The notes below the pieces were generated by a model. It did no database searches, was not told the DNA's origin, and saw nothing but the letters and a program-made list of their open reading frames with translations. From contig CAMCPM010000002.1 of the NCBI GenBank assembly GCA_945876755.1, forward strand, positions 176,254-240,253: a DNA stretch of 64,000 nt. The letters are read 5' to 3'. Shown here in pieces: positions 19,214-28,548 of the stretch (position 1 is its first letter; each line of letters starts with the position of its first letter). The translations under genes and the position numbers were made by a program. This stretch comes from an uncultured Clostridia bacterium (GTDB taxonomy: Bacteria; Bacillota; Clostridia; Oscillospirales; Ruminococcaceae).

Positions 19214-22200
19214 TTACCACGTCCAGTCGGACATAAACCGTGTTAGTTTTGTATCCTCGCCGCTGCGCTTTTGCTGCTTTTTAAGCTCGTTCACAACTCC
19301 GAGAGTTATAAGTGCCGCACCCGTAAGCGCAAGGTAAACAAGCCATGCGATACTGTCACGCTGACCGAAGCTGAGAAGTACCGCCGAAGCCACCATTGAA
19401 GCTACCGCAAGTACAAACCAGCGCTTTTTCTTGATGATGAACGATACCGCAAGCATAATGAAAAGCACTACTCCTATAAAAACTGCGGCAAATGCTTCGC
19501 CCGAAGTGAGCGAGTCGATAAACAGAACCACGAGTGAAAATATAGCTGCAACAAATGAGAAATTATCGACCTTTTCGGGAACGTCCTTCCATATCAGCCT
19601 GAGCAGTACACAGAAAATCACCACGGGAAGCAGGTTGAACTGTACGTCTATCATATCGGGAAGTTCAAAGAACGGCTGTACCCACACAATCGGGAAAATG
19701 AAAGCCGAAGAAGCTGTAAGGCAGACTTTATTTGCGGCGGAGGAATATTCACTCCTGAGCAGGTTTAACGTAACAAGTGCAAGAATTATTAACGCAAGCC
19801 AGCGCTTTAGGTCGGTTTCGGCATTGATAAGGTATATGACTGACGGCACAAATGCTCCAACTGAAAATACGTCAGAGTAAAGATTTTCAAACATTTTTTT
19901 GCGGAAAAGTATGTGTCCGCAGATTGCCAGAACAGCTGTAAGAGCAAGCATCGCCTCCAATTTATCGTAGGAACAGGAAACACATATTGCCGAGAAAAGC
20001 GGGAAGATCATGTTCATAGTGTTTCGCCGGCAAATGCTTGTAAACAGTCCGCCAACCATAAGTACAATGCCGATAATACATACCGCAAGATTTGCTTCAT
20101 CATTGCCGACAAAGAGCATGATTCCGCCCAGAATCGAAGCGGTGTACCACACAAAATGTTCTATGTGTTTTTGTGTTTTTTCAAATACATCAAAGGCTAT
20201 GCCGATAAGATACGCAGCAAAAATCAGTATTACGACAGCGGCAGGGAAGCAAAGCAGGTAAACGCTGTCGGTAACTCCTGCGCCAATGAAAAGCGATGTC
20301 AGAACGATTACTGCATTAAGCAGGTTAATGTATGAATATTTTCCTTGGGGGAATGCAGATTTGGCAAGATACAAAGCGGTATAAGCCGTTACCGAAAGCA
20401 TCGGCAGGAAATAATATGTCTCCCACAAAATTGATGAAATGCCAAATATGGGAATGACCGCAATTACCGCTATTCCGTATGAAATCGCATAGCTGCGTGC
20501 CTTTGGGATAAAAAGCATTACCGAAGCAATTATGCAGATAAGAATTACCGTAAGCGACATTGCCATAGCGCCGTTTTCGGAGAATAGATTGTAATCCTCG
20601 AAAATCAGCGAGAGCGGCAGCGTAAGCTGAAAGGTCAGCACGGGGCAAACCGCCGCAGAAATTTTTCCTCTGTTTGAGAAAGCTGCGCAGATTATTCCTG
20701 CCAGAAGAATGGCAATTGCGAAAAATCTGCCATCGTATTCGGTACAGCAAAGACGGGAGCATATAAACGCATATATCGCAATTATAATGTCGTTTACCGG
20801 AGTGTAAAGCGATTTTTTCAGTCCCGTAAATCTTGTTGCGGCAAAGTATGCAAGCATTACTGCATAAGCTATAACAAAACCGATACAGCCAAGGTCTGTT
20901 TTATGTGAAATGAGCAGTACAATGTCAGCTGAAAGCCAAAGCATTGCTCCGAATGACAGCGCCTTGTACGCAGTTGTTTTGTGCCGCAGAGTAAGCATTA
21001 GCAGCTGAGTGTAAACCGCAGCAGCGGCAATTACCAGCTGCCACGACGGAGCTGAATTTTCGGAAATAAGAATAATATTTTCAGAAATTCCCAGAATTCC
21101 CGAAACGCAGGCAGCGGTAATAGCAAGTATCTTCATTATTTTACGCAGTATTTCGGGGAAGATACCCATTGCGGAAAGTACTGCATAAATCAGCGAGGTT
21201 GCGGCAATTACACAGGCATAACCGGATACCTCGTCCGGTTCAAAGCCCGAAAACAGCGAAACTGTAATGAAAAACGCAAAGGAAAGCGCTCCGAAAGTGC
21301 CGCTTTTTTCGGTAACATTTTTTGTGAGAAAGCACACGGAAAATACTGCAAACGCCGCAAGAGTGAGAATACCGTTTCTGTCGCCTGCAAAGACCGTCAT
21401 AGAGATGATTCCGAGAATCGCTGCATTTACGGCGGCAAAGCGGCTGTATACTGCCGAGAAAACGTTGTTTTCTCCGAAAAGCCTGTCAAAAACCTTTTTT
21501 ACAGCAGGTTCGGCGGCGGAAAGTATCAGCGCAAAGATCGAGCATATAAGTATCGAAACGTCTCCCGACGGAGAAAAATGCCATATCAGAGATATTACAA
21601 ACGCCGAAAAGCTGCAAAGGAAAATATCTGCAAACGGCTTGCTTTTGTAGTCATGCGCACCCTTTAGGAAAGGTATGCACACACTGAGGAATATTGCGGA
21701 AAGGACAAGCCGCCACCCATCTCCCGAGAAAGAAAGGTACTCTCCGAAAACCTTGAGTATACCTGCGGCGGCAACTGCGGCAGGCAGGAAAATGCTTCCC
21801 AATACATAGAAGACCCGACCTGTCTGAGCAAGCTTCAGCTTGCGTTCGGTAAAGGAATGGATACCGAAGAATACCGCCGAGAATGACAGCAGAACGACTG
21901 CTTTGAAAAACGTGTTCAATGCGCCCCATGCGGCAACAGCGAAGATAACTCCCGAAAGGGATATGAGCAATGCGCCGAGAATGAGTATGATGTTAATGGT
22001 ACTTACGCTGTTTTTCTGTTTAGGTACTTCCGTGACCTTCACAGGTTCAGGCATATTTGCGGGAGCTTCCTTTGAAATTTCTTTCGGCTTTTCGGCATAA
22101 GCATTTACGGTCTGCGGTATGGCATAAGGCATATCATACCCAAAAGTGTTCTGCGGCGGAGAAGCAGGCTCACAGACCTGCTCTGCCACGGAAGAGCTTT

Positions 22201-22426
22201 CCGTTGCTTTAGTTTCTGGAACAGGTCCTTCCGTATGTAAATCGGGCTGAACAGGTTGAGCAGCCTGAACAGTATTGACTTCGTTTCCTTTTTCGGAGAT
22301 CAGTTTGTTTATTTTCTCGTTAAGTTCTTTGTTCACGCGTTTCAGATCCGAAGTCTTTGAAAGCTGAACAAGAAAAAGAATGAGCAGTACTATCGGCGAA
22401 ATAAGCCATAAAAAGATAAAAATCAT
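19214..22426 (-). CDS. Very large polytopic membrane protein (1070 aa) of unknown function with N-terminal coiled coil
   Basis: N-terminal TM plus coiled coil (LKRVNKELNEKINKLISEKGN), Pro-rich linker, then many hydrophobic segments. Confidence 0.7.
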   Translation of the reverse strand: MIFIFLWLISPIVLLILFLVQLSKTSDLKRVNKELNEKINKLISEKGNEVNTVQAAQPVQPDLHTEGPVPETKATESSSVAEQVCEPASPPQNTFGYDMPYAIPQTVNAYAEKPKEISKEAPANMPEPVKVTEVPKQKNSVSTINIILILGALLISLSGVIFAVAAWGALNTFFKAVVLLSFSAVFFGIHSFTERKLKLAQTGRVFYVLGSIFLPAAVAAAGILKVFGEYLSFSGDGWRLVLSAIFLSVCIPFLKGAHDYKSKPFADIFLCSFSAFVISLIWHFSPSGDVSILICSIFALILSAAEPAVKKVFDRLFGENNVFSAVYSRFAAVNAAILGIISMTVFAGDRNGILTLAAFAVFSVCFLTKNVTEKSGTFGALSFAFFITVSLFSGFEPDEVSGYACVIAATSLIYAVLSAMGIFPEILRKIMKILAITAACVSGILGISENIILISENSAPSWQLVIAAAAVYTQLLMLTLRHKTTAYKALSFGAMLWLSADIVLLISHKTDLGCIGFVIAYAVMLAYFAATRFTGLKKSLYTPVNDIIIAIYAFICSRLCCTEYDGRFFAIAILLAGIICAAFSNRGKISAAVCPVLTFQLTLPLSLIFEDYNLFSENGAMAMSLTVILICIIASVMLFIPKARSYAISYGIAVIAVIPIFGISSILWETYYFLPMLSVTAYTALYLAKSAFPQGKYSYINLLNAVIVLTSLFIGAGVTDSVYLLCFPAAVVILIFAAYLIGIAFDVFEKTQKHIEHFVWYTASILGGIMLFVGNDEANLAVCIIGIVLMVGGLFTSICRRNTMNMIFPLFSAICVSCSYDKLEAMLALTAVLAICGHILFRKKMFENLYSDVFSVGAFVPSVIYLINAETDLKRWLALIILALVTLNLLRSEYSSAANKVCLTASSAFIFPIVWVQPFFELPDMIDVQFNLLPVVIFCVLLRLIWKDVPEKVDNFSFVAAIFSLVVLFIDSLTSGEAFAAVFIGVVLFIMLAVSFIIKKKRWFVLAVASMVASAVLLSFGQRDSIAWLVYLALTGAALITLGVVNELKKQQKRSGEDTKLTRFMSDWTW

Positions 22427-22663
22427 AAGCGTCGCTCCTTACGTCGGTAATTAGAAAAATATTGATATAATTATAACCCTAATTGTCGGAAATGTCAACA
22501 AGCAGCGAAAGTGCAGAGCTATATATTTTGGTCATAGTGTAAAAATAAAAAGATAAAATGCAGCAAGTTAAAAATATATATTGACAAGTATATTATATGT
22601 GGTATAATATACAATGTGGATATTGAAAACAGTTTAACAAAAACTTGAAAGGACGGTTATTAA

Positions 22664-23677
22664 GTGGAAACGATCCCTTTTATTGAATTCAGTCTTTACG
22701 AAATGTTTCATATATTTATTTTCTGGGCGTTTATCGGCTGGTGCATAGAGGTCTGCTGGATGACCCTTGAAACAGGAGAATACCAGAACCGCGGCTTTCT
22801 CAATATGCCGATATGTCCTATATACGGCTTCGGCGTTATAATGGTCACCGTATTGTTCCGACCGCTTTCCCACACGGTATTTCCTCTTTTTATCGTAACG
22901 AGCGTGCTGTGTACTGCCTTTGAACTGCTGGTGGGACTTGGAATGGAAAAGCTTTTCCATGCACGCTGGTGGGATTATTCCCATGAAAGGTTTAATTATA
23001 AGGGTTACATATGTCTTAAAATTTCAATATTGTGGGGACTTGGCTGCGTTATCGTTGTGCGCCTTGTCGAACCAATGGTTGAAAAGGTTGTCCGTCTTAT
23101 GCCGGTTGAGTTGGGGCTTGCACTTATTGTAATATGGTCGGTGCTTATTGTGATTGACCTTATTTCGTCAATATGCGCCGTAAACAAGCTGAACAACCGC
23201 CTGAAGCAAATCGATGAGATCTCAAAGGTCATGCTCCTCAGCGCTGTTAAAATCGGCGAGAACCTTTCTCAGGAAACCCTTGAAATAAAAGAAAAGTATG
23301 ATAAGCTTGCAGAAAAAGCGGACGAAAAGACCCAGTCTTTTAAAGAAAAATACAATCATTATATTTCTTCAAAGGAGGGACAGTCCAAATTTGCTGAAAT
23401 TAAGGAGAAATACGGCAAGATAGTTGAATCCGCCGATTTTAAACTCAGCGAGTGGAAAGAAAGATACGAAAAGCTTATAAACCTCCGTGACCGTTCGGTT
23501 GAACGTCTTTTGAAAGCGTTCCCTTATATCCGTTCAACATCTTATTCCGAGTCAATGGAGGAACTGAAGATACGCATACGCGAGATAAATATCCTGCAAA
23601 AAAGAAAAAAATCCGAACCCGAAAAATTGCTGCCCGATGACGAAGAAAAAGAGTTTTCTGCGGAGAAAAAAATGTGA
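22664..23677 (+). CDS. CmpB-type putative ABC transporter permease (PF06541-like) with long C-terminal coiled coil
   Basis: FIFWAFIGWCIEVCWMTLETGEYQNRGFLNMPICPIYGFG...HARWWDYSHERFNYKGYICLKISILWGLG; GTG start. Confidence 0.85.
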   Translation: METIPFIEFSLYEMFHIFIFWAFIGWCIEVCWMTLETGEYQNRGFLNMPICPIYGFGVIMVTVLFRPLSHTVFPLFIVTSVLCTAFELLVGLGMEKLFHARWWDYSHERFNYKGYICLKISILWGLGCVIVVRLVEPMVEKVVRLMPVELGLALIVIWSVLIVIDLISSICAVNKLNNRLKQIDEISKVMLLSAVKIGENLSQETLEIKEKYDKLAEKADEKTQSFKEKYNHYISSKEGQSKFAEIKEKYGKIVESADFKLSEWKERYEKLINLRDRSVERLLKAFPYIRSTSYSESMEELKIRIREINILQKRKKSEPEKLLPDDEEKEFSAEKKM

Positions 23678-23705
23678 TTTTTTTGTAAAACTACCGAAAA
23701 ATCTG

Positions 23706-23734
23706 TTGACAGCTTGTGCAGAATGTGGTATACT
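23706..23734 (+). promoter_or_regulatory. SigA promoter of pyr operon (TTGACA-N17-TATACT)
   Basis: Direct read. Confidence 0.8.
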
Positions 23735-23754
23735 GTTAAAAGCTTGGACAACCT

Positions 23755-23784
23755 TTAAGTTGATCCCGTGAGATTGACAAGGCA
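23755..23784 (+). promoter_or_regulatory. PyrR-binding (anti-antiterminator) element
   Basis: TTGATCCCGTGAGATTGACAAGG resembles the Bacillus PyrR binding loop AGUCCNGNGAGGNUGNNAAG. Confidence 0.85.
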
Positions 23785-23879
23785 GTCGCTTATAATAATT
23801 CTTCGGCAGGTGTTAGCGTATCTTTCGTATGATTTCGGGGAATGCTGTATCTGCATGATATGTAAAATATAAGTTGATT

Positions 23880-23913
23880 AATACCTGTCTGTGTCAGTTC
23901 ACGGACGGGTATT
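23880..23913 (+). terminator. pyr operon attenuator terminator
   Basis: AATACCTGTCTGTG-tcagtt-CACGGACGGGTATT 14-bp stem (two G-U) then TTATTTT, before pyrR. Confidence 0.85.
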
Positions 23914-23933
23914 TTATTTTCAGGAGGTGCGTA

Positions 23934-24473
23934 ATGAGCAGCTTGCAGCTTAACCAGAAAGCCGTTATTATGGATGAAAATGCCATGTCAAGAGCAGTGG
24001 CAAGAATATCCTATGAAATTCTTGAGCGCAATAAGGGAGCGGACAGTCTTTGCTTTGTGGGTATACTTTCAAGGGGCGTTTACCTTGCTGAAAGGATCGC
24101 GGAAAAGCTCCGTGAACTTGAGGGCGTTGCTCCCGAAACCGGCATACTTGATATAACAGCTTACCGTGACGATGAAAAGCACTCCGACAGTGGCGACAGA
24201 ACGGACATCCCTTTTGATATAAAGGACAAGCGTGTGATAATTGTTGACGATGTTATTTTTACGGGACGAAGCGCAAGAGCGGCAATGGACGCCGTTACAA
24301 AACGGGGAAGACCGAAAAATATCCAGCTTGCGGTGCTTGTAGACAGAGGTCACAGGGAACTGCCTATCCGTCCCGATTATGTAGGAAAAAACGTGCCTAC
24401 CTCCCGTGACGAGGCGGTCAAGGTCATGATGAAAGAAATAGACGGCAGCGACAAGGTCGTAATTTTTGAATAA
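23934..24473 (+). CDS. pyrR: Bifunctional pyr operon regulator / uracil phosphoribosyltransferase
   Basis: [23 protein letters not shown]...[20 protein letters not shown] (PRPP motif). Confidence 0.97.
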   Translation: MSSLQLNQKAVIMDENAMSRAVARISYEILERNKGADSLCFVGILSRGVYLAERIAEKLRELEGVAPETGILDITAYRDDEKHSDSGDRTDIPFDIKDKRVIIVDDVIFTGRSARAAMDAVTKRGRPKNIQLAVLVDRGHRELPIRPDYVGKNVPTSRDEAVKVMMKEIDGSDKVVIFE

Positions 24474-24488
24474 TTAACGGAGGTACAG

Positions 24489-25745
24489 ATGAGCATACTT
24501 TTAAAAAATGTCAGAGCAGCTGATGATATATCCGACAAGATATGCGATATTTTCATTGACGGGGGAATTATAGCCGATATCGGTGAAAATCTTTCGGCAG
24601 ACGCCGACAGGGTAATAGACGGCGGCGGAAAGCTTGCAGTCATTCCAGCACTTTTCGATATGCACGTTCACTTTCGTGACCCGGGTCAGACCCATAAGGA
24701 AACGGTTGAAACGGGCTGTGCGGCGGCTTTGGCAGGCGGCGTAAGCGGAGTTGCCTGTATGCCAAATACTTCTCCTGCTATCGACAGCAGGGAAACTGTT
24801 GAGTACATTCTCAAAAAGGCGGAAAACACAGGCGTTGACGTTTACCCCGTGGGCTGTATAACAAAGGGCATGAAAGGCGAAGAACTTTACGATTGGGCGG
24901 AGCTTGGCGTCAAGCTTATTTCAGATGACGGCAGACCCGTTGCAAATGCGGAGCTTATGAGACAGGCTCTCGAAAAGACTAACGAAAACGGCTTGCTTGT
25001 GGTTTCTCACTGCGAGGACCTGAACATAATAAACGGCGGCATAATCAACAAGGGCGCTGTTTCCGATAAGCTTGGCGTAAAGGGTATGGACAGAGCCTCG
25101 GAAGACAGTATTACCGCCCGTGAGATAGCTCTTGCGGACTCTTGCGGCGCAAGGATACACATCTGCCATGTTTCAACAAAGGGCAGTATGGAAATTATCC
25201 GTGACGCTAAAAAGCGAGGAATAAAAGTCACCTGCGAGACATGCCCCCACTATTTCACATATACCGAGGAGAAGCTTCTCTCTCGTGACGCGGATTACCG
25301 TATGAATCCTCCGCTTCGTACCGAGGAGGACAGAGCTGCGGTTCTGGAGGCTGTTCTGGACGGAACGGTAGATTGTATCGTTACCGACCATGCTCCACAC
25401 GCCGCTGAGGAGAAGGCGGATTTCCTTAAAGCTCCCAACGGAGTCGTTGGACTTGAAACATCGCTGGCAGTAACTCTTACGCAGCTTTACCATACGGGAA
25501 AGCTGACCCTGAGCCGTATTGCTGAGCTTATGGCGGTCAATCCGAGAAAGCTGCTTGGAATTGATTTTACACGGATAGAAAAGGGAGCAAAGGCTGACCT
25601 TGCCGTTATCGACCTTGAAAAAGAATGGACGGTCAATCCGGACGAACTTCACTCAAAGTCACACAACACCGTATTCAAGGGCGAACGGCTCAAGGGAAGA
25701 AATATTATGACGATTACTGACGGTGAAATTCGTTTTTCAATTTGA
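24489..25745 (+). CDS. pyrC: Dihydroorotase
   Basis: DMHVHFRDPGQTHKETVETGCAAALAGG, VVSHCED, CIVTDHAPH. Confidence 0.97.
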   Translation: MSILLKNVRAADDISDKICDIFIDGGIIADIGENLSADADRVIDGGGKLAVIPALFDMHVHFRDPGQTHKETVETGCAAALAGGVSGVACMPNTSPAIDSRETVEYILKKAENTGVDVYPVGCITKGMKGEELYDWAELGVKLISDDGRPVANAELMRQALEKTNENGLLVVSHCEDLNIINGGIINKGAVSDKLGVKGMDRASEDSITAREIALADSCGARIHICHVSTKGSMEIIRDAKKRGIKVTCETCPHYFTYTEEKLLSRDADYRMNPPLRTEEDRAAVLEAVLDGTVDCIVTDHAPHAAEEKADFLKAPNGVVGLETSLAVTLTQLYHTGKLTLSRIAELMAVNPRKLLGIDFTRIEKGAKADLAVIDLEKEWTVNPDELHSKSHNTVFKGERLKGRNIMTITDGEIRFSI

Positions 25746-25761
25746 TTTAGGTGGTATAAAA

Positions 25762-26406
25762 ATGAAGGTGATTTATAGCCGTGAACAGTATACCGGTATG
25801 GTAATTGGGGGCTTTTTTGGAGGCGCTATTCTTGTGCTTCTGATAGTAAGTCTGATTTTATATGGTATCACAAAGGAAAGCGCCCCGGGCTGCTGCGGTG
25901 CTTTGCTTACGTCAGCTATGTTTTTAGGCGCAGGAATATATTCGACCAAAAAAGCACACAGATACAGAACCGCGAGAAAAAAGCTTGTCAGTGAAGGCAA
26001 TTGCTGTGATGGTGAGGTCATTGACTTTATATACAAAAGGCATGGCGACAACAAAAAAACTTATATGCAGGTCAGATATTTCAGTACCTTGCTGAACAAG
26101 GAAGTAGTATTTGAAACGCCTGCAATTTCAATGTCGATCCGGGAAGAACAGGGCATTAAATGTACTGTGTATGAAGCATACGGCGATGAACCGGAACCTA
26201 TGAATAAATCGATGGTGCTATTGAACGTAAGAGATTCAGAAGACAACGTCATTAATTATAACAAACGTGAGTCAGATGGTATAATACATATTGTGGACAC
26301 GTTGGATGAAACAACAGTTAAGAGTACAAAATTAAGCAATATGTTGTTCCTGATAGGTGTGATAATATTTTTTATAGTTGTCGGTTATTTCTGCCTGAAG
26401 CAATAA
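25762..26406 (+). CDS. Two-TM DUF3592-like membrane protein of unknown function embedded in pyr operon
   Basis: N-terminal double TM (MVIGGFFGGAILVLLIVSLILYG, GALLTSAMFLGAGIYS) and C-terminal TM; ATG at 25762. Confidence 0.7.
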   Translation: MKVIYSREQYTGMVIGGFFGGAILVLLIVSLILYGITKESAPGCCGALLTSAMFLGAGIYSTKKAHRYRTARKKLVSEGNCCDGEVIDFIYKRHGDNKKTYMQVRYFSTLLNKEVVFETPAISMSIREEQGIKCTVYEAYGDEPEPMNKSMVLLNVRDSEDNVINYNKRESDGIIHIVDTLDETTVKSTKLSNMLFLIGVIIFFIVVGYFCLKQ

Positions 26407-26454
26407 GGCAGCTAAATAAAGTTAAAAATCAAATTTATATAAGGAGTGGTACAA

Positions 26455-27387
26455 ATGTCATTTGACAGACTTATCGCAAAAATTATCGAAACGGGAAATC
26501 CTACTGTTGTGGGACTTGACCCCAAGCTGGACTATGTTCCCGACTTTATCAAGGAAAAAGCATTTGAAGAAAAGGGAAGAGATCTGAAGGGTGCTGCAAA
26601 TGCGATCTGGCATTTCAACAAGGCGCTCATAGACGCAGTATGCGATATTGTTCCTGCGGTAAAGCCACAGGCGGCTTACTATGAAATGTACGGCTGGCAT
26701 GGTGTGAAAACTCTTTACAAAACTATTGAATACGCTAAGGAAAAGGGTATGTTCGTTATCGTTGACGGCAAGAGAAACGATATCGGCGCAACTATGGAGG
26801 CATACACAAACGCATATCTCGGCAGCACCGCTGTTGACGGCAAAAGCTTCGAGGGCTTCGGCGCGGACGCTCTTACTGTAAACGGCTATCTCGGCACGGA
26901 CGGTATCGCTCCTCTTACGGCAGTTTGCAAGGAAAACGACAAGGGCATTTTTGTGCTTGTAAAAACATCTAACAAGTCCAGCGGCGAGCTTCAGGACAGA
27001 AAGCTTGACGACGGCAAGACAATTTACGAGACAATGGGCGATATGTGCGAAAATTGGGGCGCAGACACGATCGGCAAGTATGGCTACTCCGCAGTAGGCG
27101 CAGTAGTTGGCGCAACCTATCCCGAACAGCTTGCGGAAATGCGCGCAAAGCTTCCCCACACATTCTTCCTCGTACCAGGCTACGGCGCACAGGGCGGCGG
27201 CGCAGAGGGCGTTGCCAAGGCGTTTGATGAAAAGGGTCTGGGCGCTATCGTGAATTCCTCCCGTGCGGTAATGTGTGCATATCAGAAGGAAGGCTGTGAC
27301 CCTAAGGATTTTGCCGGCGCAGCAAGACGTGAATGTATCAGAATGAGAGAGGACATCACAAGCTTTGTAACTGCTCTTAAAAAATAA
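26455..27387 (+). CDS. pyrF: Orotidine 5'-phosphate decarboxylase (long form)
   Basis: VGLDPKLDYVP, VIVDGKRNDIGATMEAY, VVGATYPEQLAEMRAKLP. Confidence 0.96.
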   Translation: MSFDRLIAKIIETGNPTVVGLDPKLDYVPDFIKEKAFEEKGRDLKGAANAIWHFNKALIDAVCDIVPAVKPQAAYYEMYGWHGVKTLYKTIEYAKEKGMFVIVDGKRNDIGATMEAYTNAYLGSTAVDGKSFEGFGADALTVNGYLGTDGIAPLTAVCKENDKGIFVLVKTSNKSSGELQDRKLDDGKTIYETMGDMCENWGADTIGKYGYSAVGAVVGATYPEQLAEMRAKLPHTFFLVPGYGAQGGGAEGVAKAFDEKGLGAIVNSSRAVMCAYQKEGCDPKDFAGAARRECIRMREDITSFVTALKK

Positions 27388-27434
27388 CAATGTGCAGCCG
27401 CCAAACGGCGTGCTTAAAATAAGGAGGAAACAAT

Positions 27435-28547
27435 ATGTCTTTATTCAACATGGGCGATAAGGCGTACCTGATGCTTGCCGACGGAACGGTATTTGAGGGC
27501 TATTCCTTCGGCGCAAAGGGTACCTCTTTCGGCGAGATCGTTTTTGCAACGGGTATGACGGGCTATGAGGAAACACTCTCCGACCCAAGCTATTACGGTC
27601 AGATAGTTACGCAGACCTTTCCGCTTATCGGAAATTACGGCGTGAACGACGAAGATTACGAGTCCAAGACCTCGGTTGTAAGCGGCTATGTGGTAAGGGA
27701 ATGGTGCAATGCCCCCTCAAACTTCCGCTGTGAGGGCAACGTGGACGAATTCCTCAAAAAGCATAATATTATCGGTATTCACTCTATCGACACGCGCTGT
27801 CTGACGAGAATTATCCGTGAGCACGGCGTTATGAACGGTGTTATAACGACTGAAAATGTGTACGAGAAAAAGGACGAATTCCTGAAAAAAATCAGCGAGT
27901 TCAAGATAGTAAACGCGGTGAAATCAGTTACCGTCAAGGAGCAGGAATTTTTCAAGGCGGATAACCCGAAATATAACGTTGCGCTCTTTGATTTCGGTTA
28001 TAAATTCAATATCAGACGGGAGCTTGTAAAGCGTGGCTGCAACGTTACCGTTGTTCCTGCGGATACAACTGCCGAGCAGATAAAGGCGCTTGCCCCCGAC
28101 GGAATAATGCTTTCAAACGGCCCCGGCGACCCTGCGGAAAATGTTGAGGTCATCGCAAATCTCCGTGAAATAAACAAGCTGGGTATCCCAACCTTCGGTA
28201 TCTGCCTCGGACACCAGCTTACCGCACTTGCAAACGGCGCAAAGACTGAAAAGCTGAAATACGGTCACCGCGGCGCAAATCAGCCCGTTATCGACATTGC
28301 ACTTGACAAGACATTTGTTACCTCCCAGAACCACGGCTATGCCGTTGTAAGCGACAGCATTGACCCCTCCGTGGGTGAGGTCTCCCACAAAAACGCCAAC
28401 GACGGCACCTGCGAGGGCGTAAGATATAAGAGCTTCCCTTGCTTCACGGTGCAGTTCCACCCCGAAGCCTGCGGCGGTCCTCAGGATACTGCCTATCTTT
28501 TTGACGAATTTATTGATATGATTAAAAAGAACAAGGAGGACAACTAA
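27435..28547 (+). CDS. carA: Carbamoyl-phosphate synthase small subunit
   Basis: GPGDPAENVE, FGICLGHQLTALANGAKTEKLKYGHRGANQPV, FHPEA. Confidence 0.97.
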   Translation: MSLFNMGDKAYLMLADGTVFEGYSFGAKGTSFGEIVFATGMTGYEETLSDPSYYGQIVTQTFPLIGNYGVNDEDYESKTSVVSGYVVREWCNAPSNFRCEGNVDEFLKKHNIIGIHSIDTRCLTRIIREHGVMNGVITTENVYEKKDEFLKKISEFKIVNAVKSVTVKEQEFFKADNPKYNVALFDFGYKFNIRRELVKRGCNVTVVPADTTAEQIKALAPDGIMLSNGPGDPAENVEVIANLREINKLGIPTFGICLGHQLTALANGAKTEKLKYGHRGANQPVIDIALDKTFVTSQNHGYAVVSDSIDPSVGEVSHKNANDGTCEGVRYKSFPCFTVQFHPEACGGPQDTAYLFDEFIDMIKKNKEDN

Positions 28548-28548
28548 A

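Noticed and set aside
26458-27390. 310-aa minus-strand ORF opposite pyrF
   Set aside because: Antisense shadow of a clear pyrF; Cys/Ala-rich composition typical of reverse reading frames, no SD or motif
27394-27415. GCaGCCGccaaaCGGCgtGC hairpin between pyrF and carA
   Set aside because: Short, lacks T-tract; operon continues, so not called a terminator
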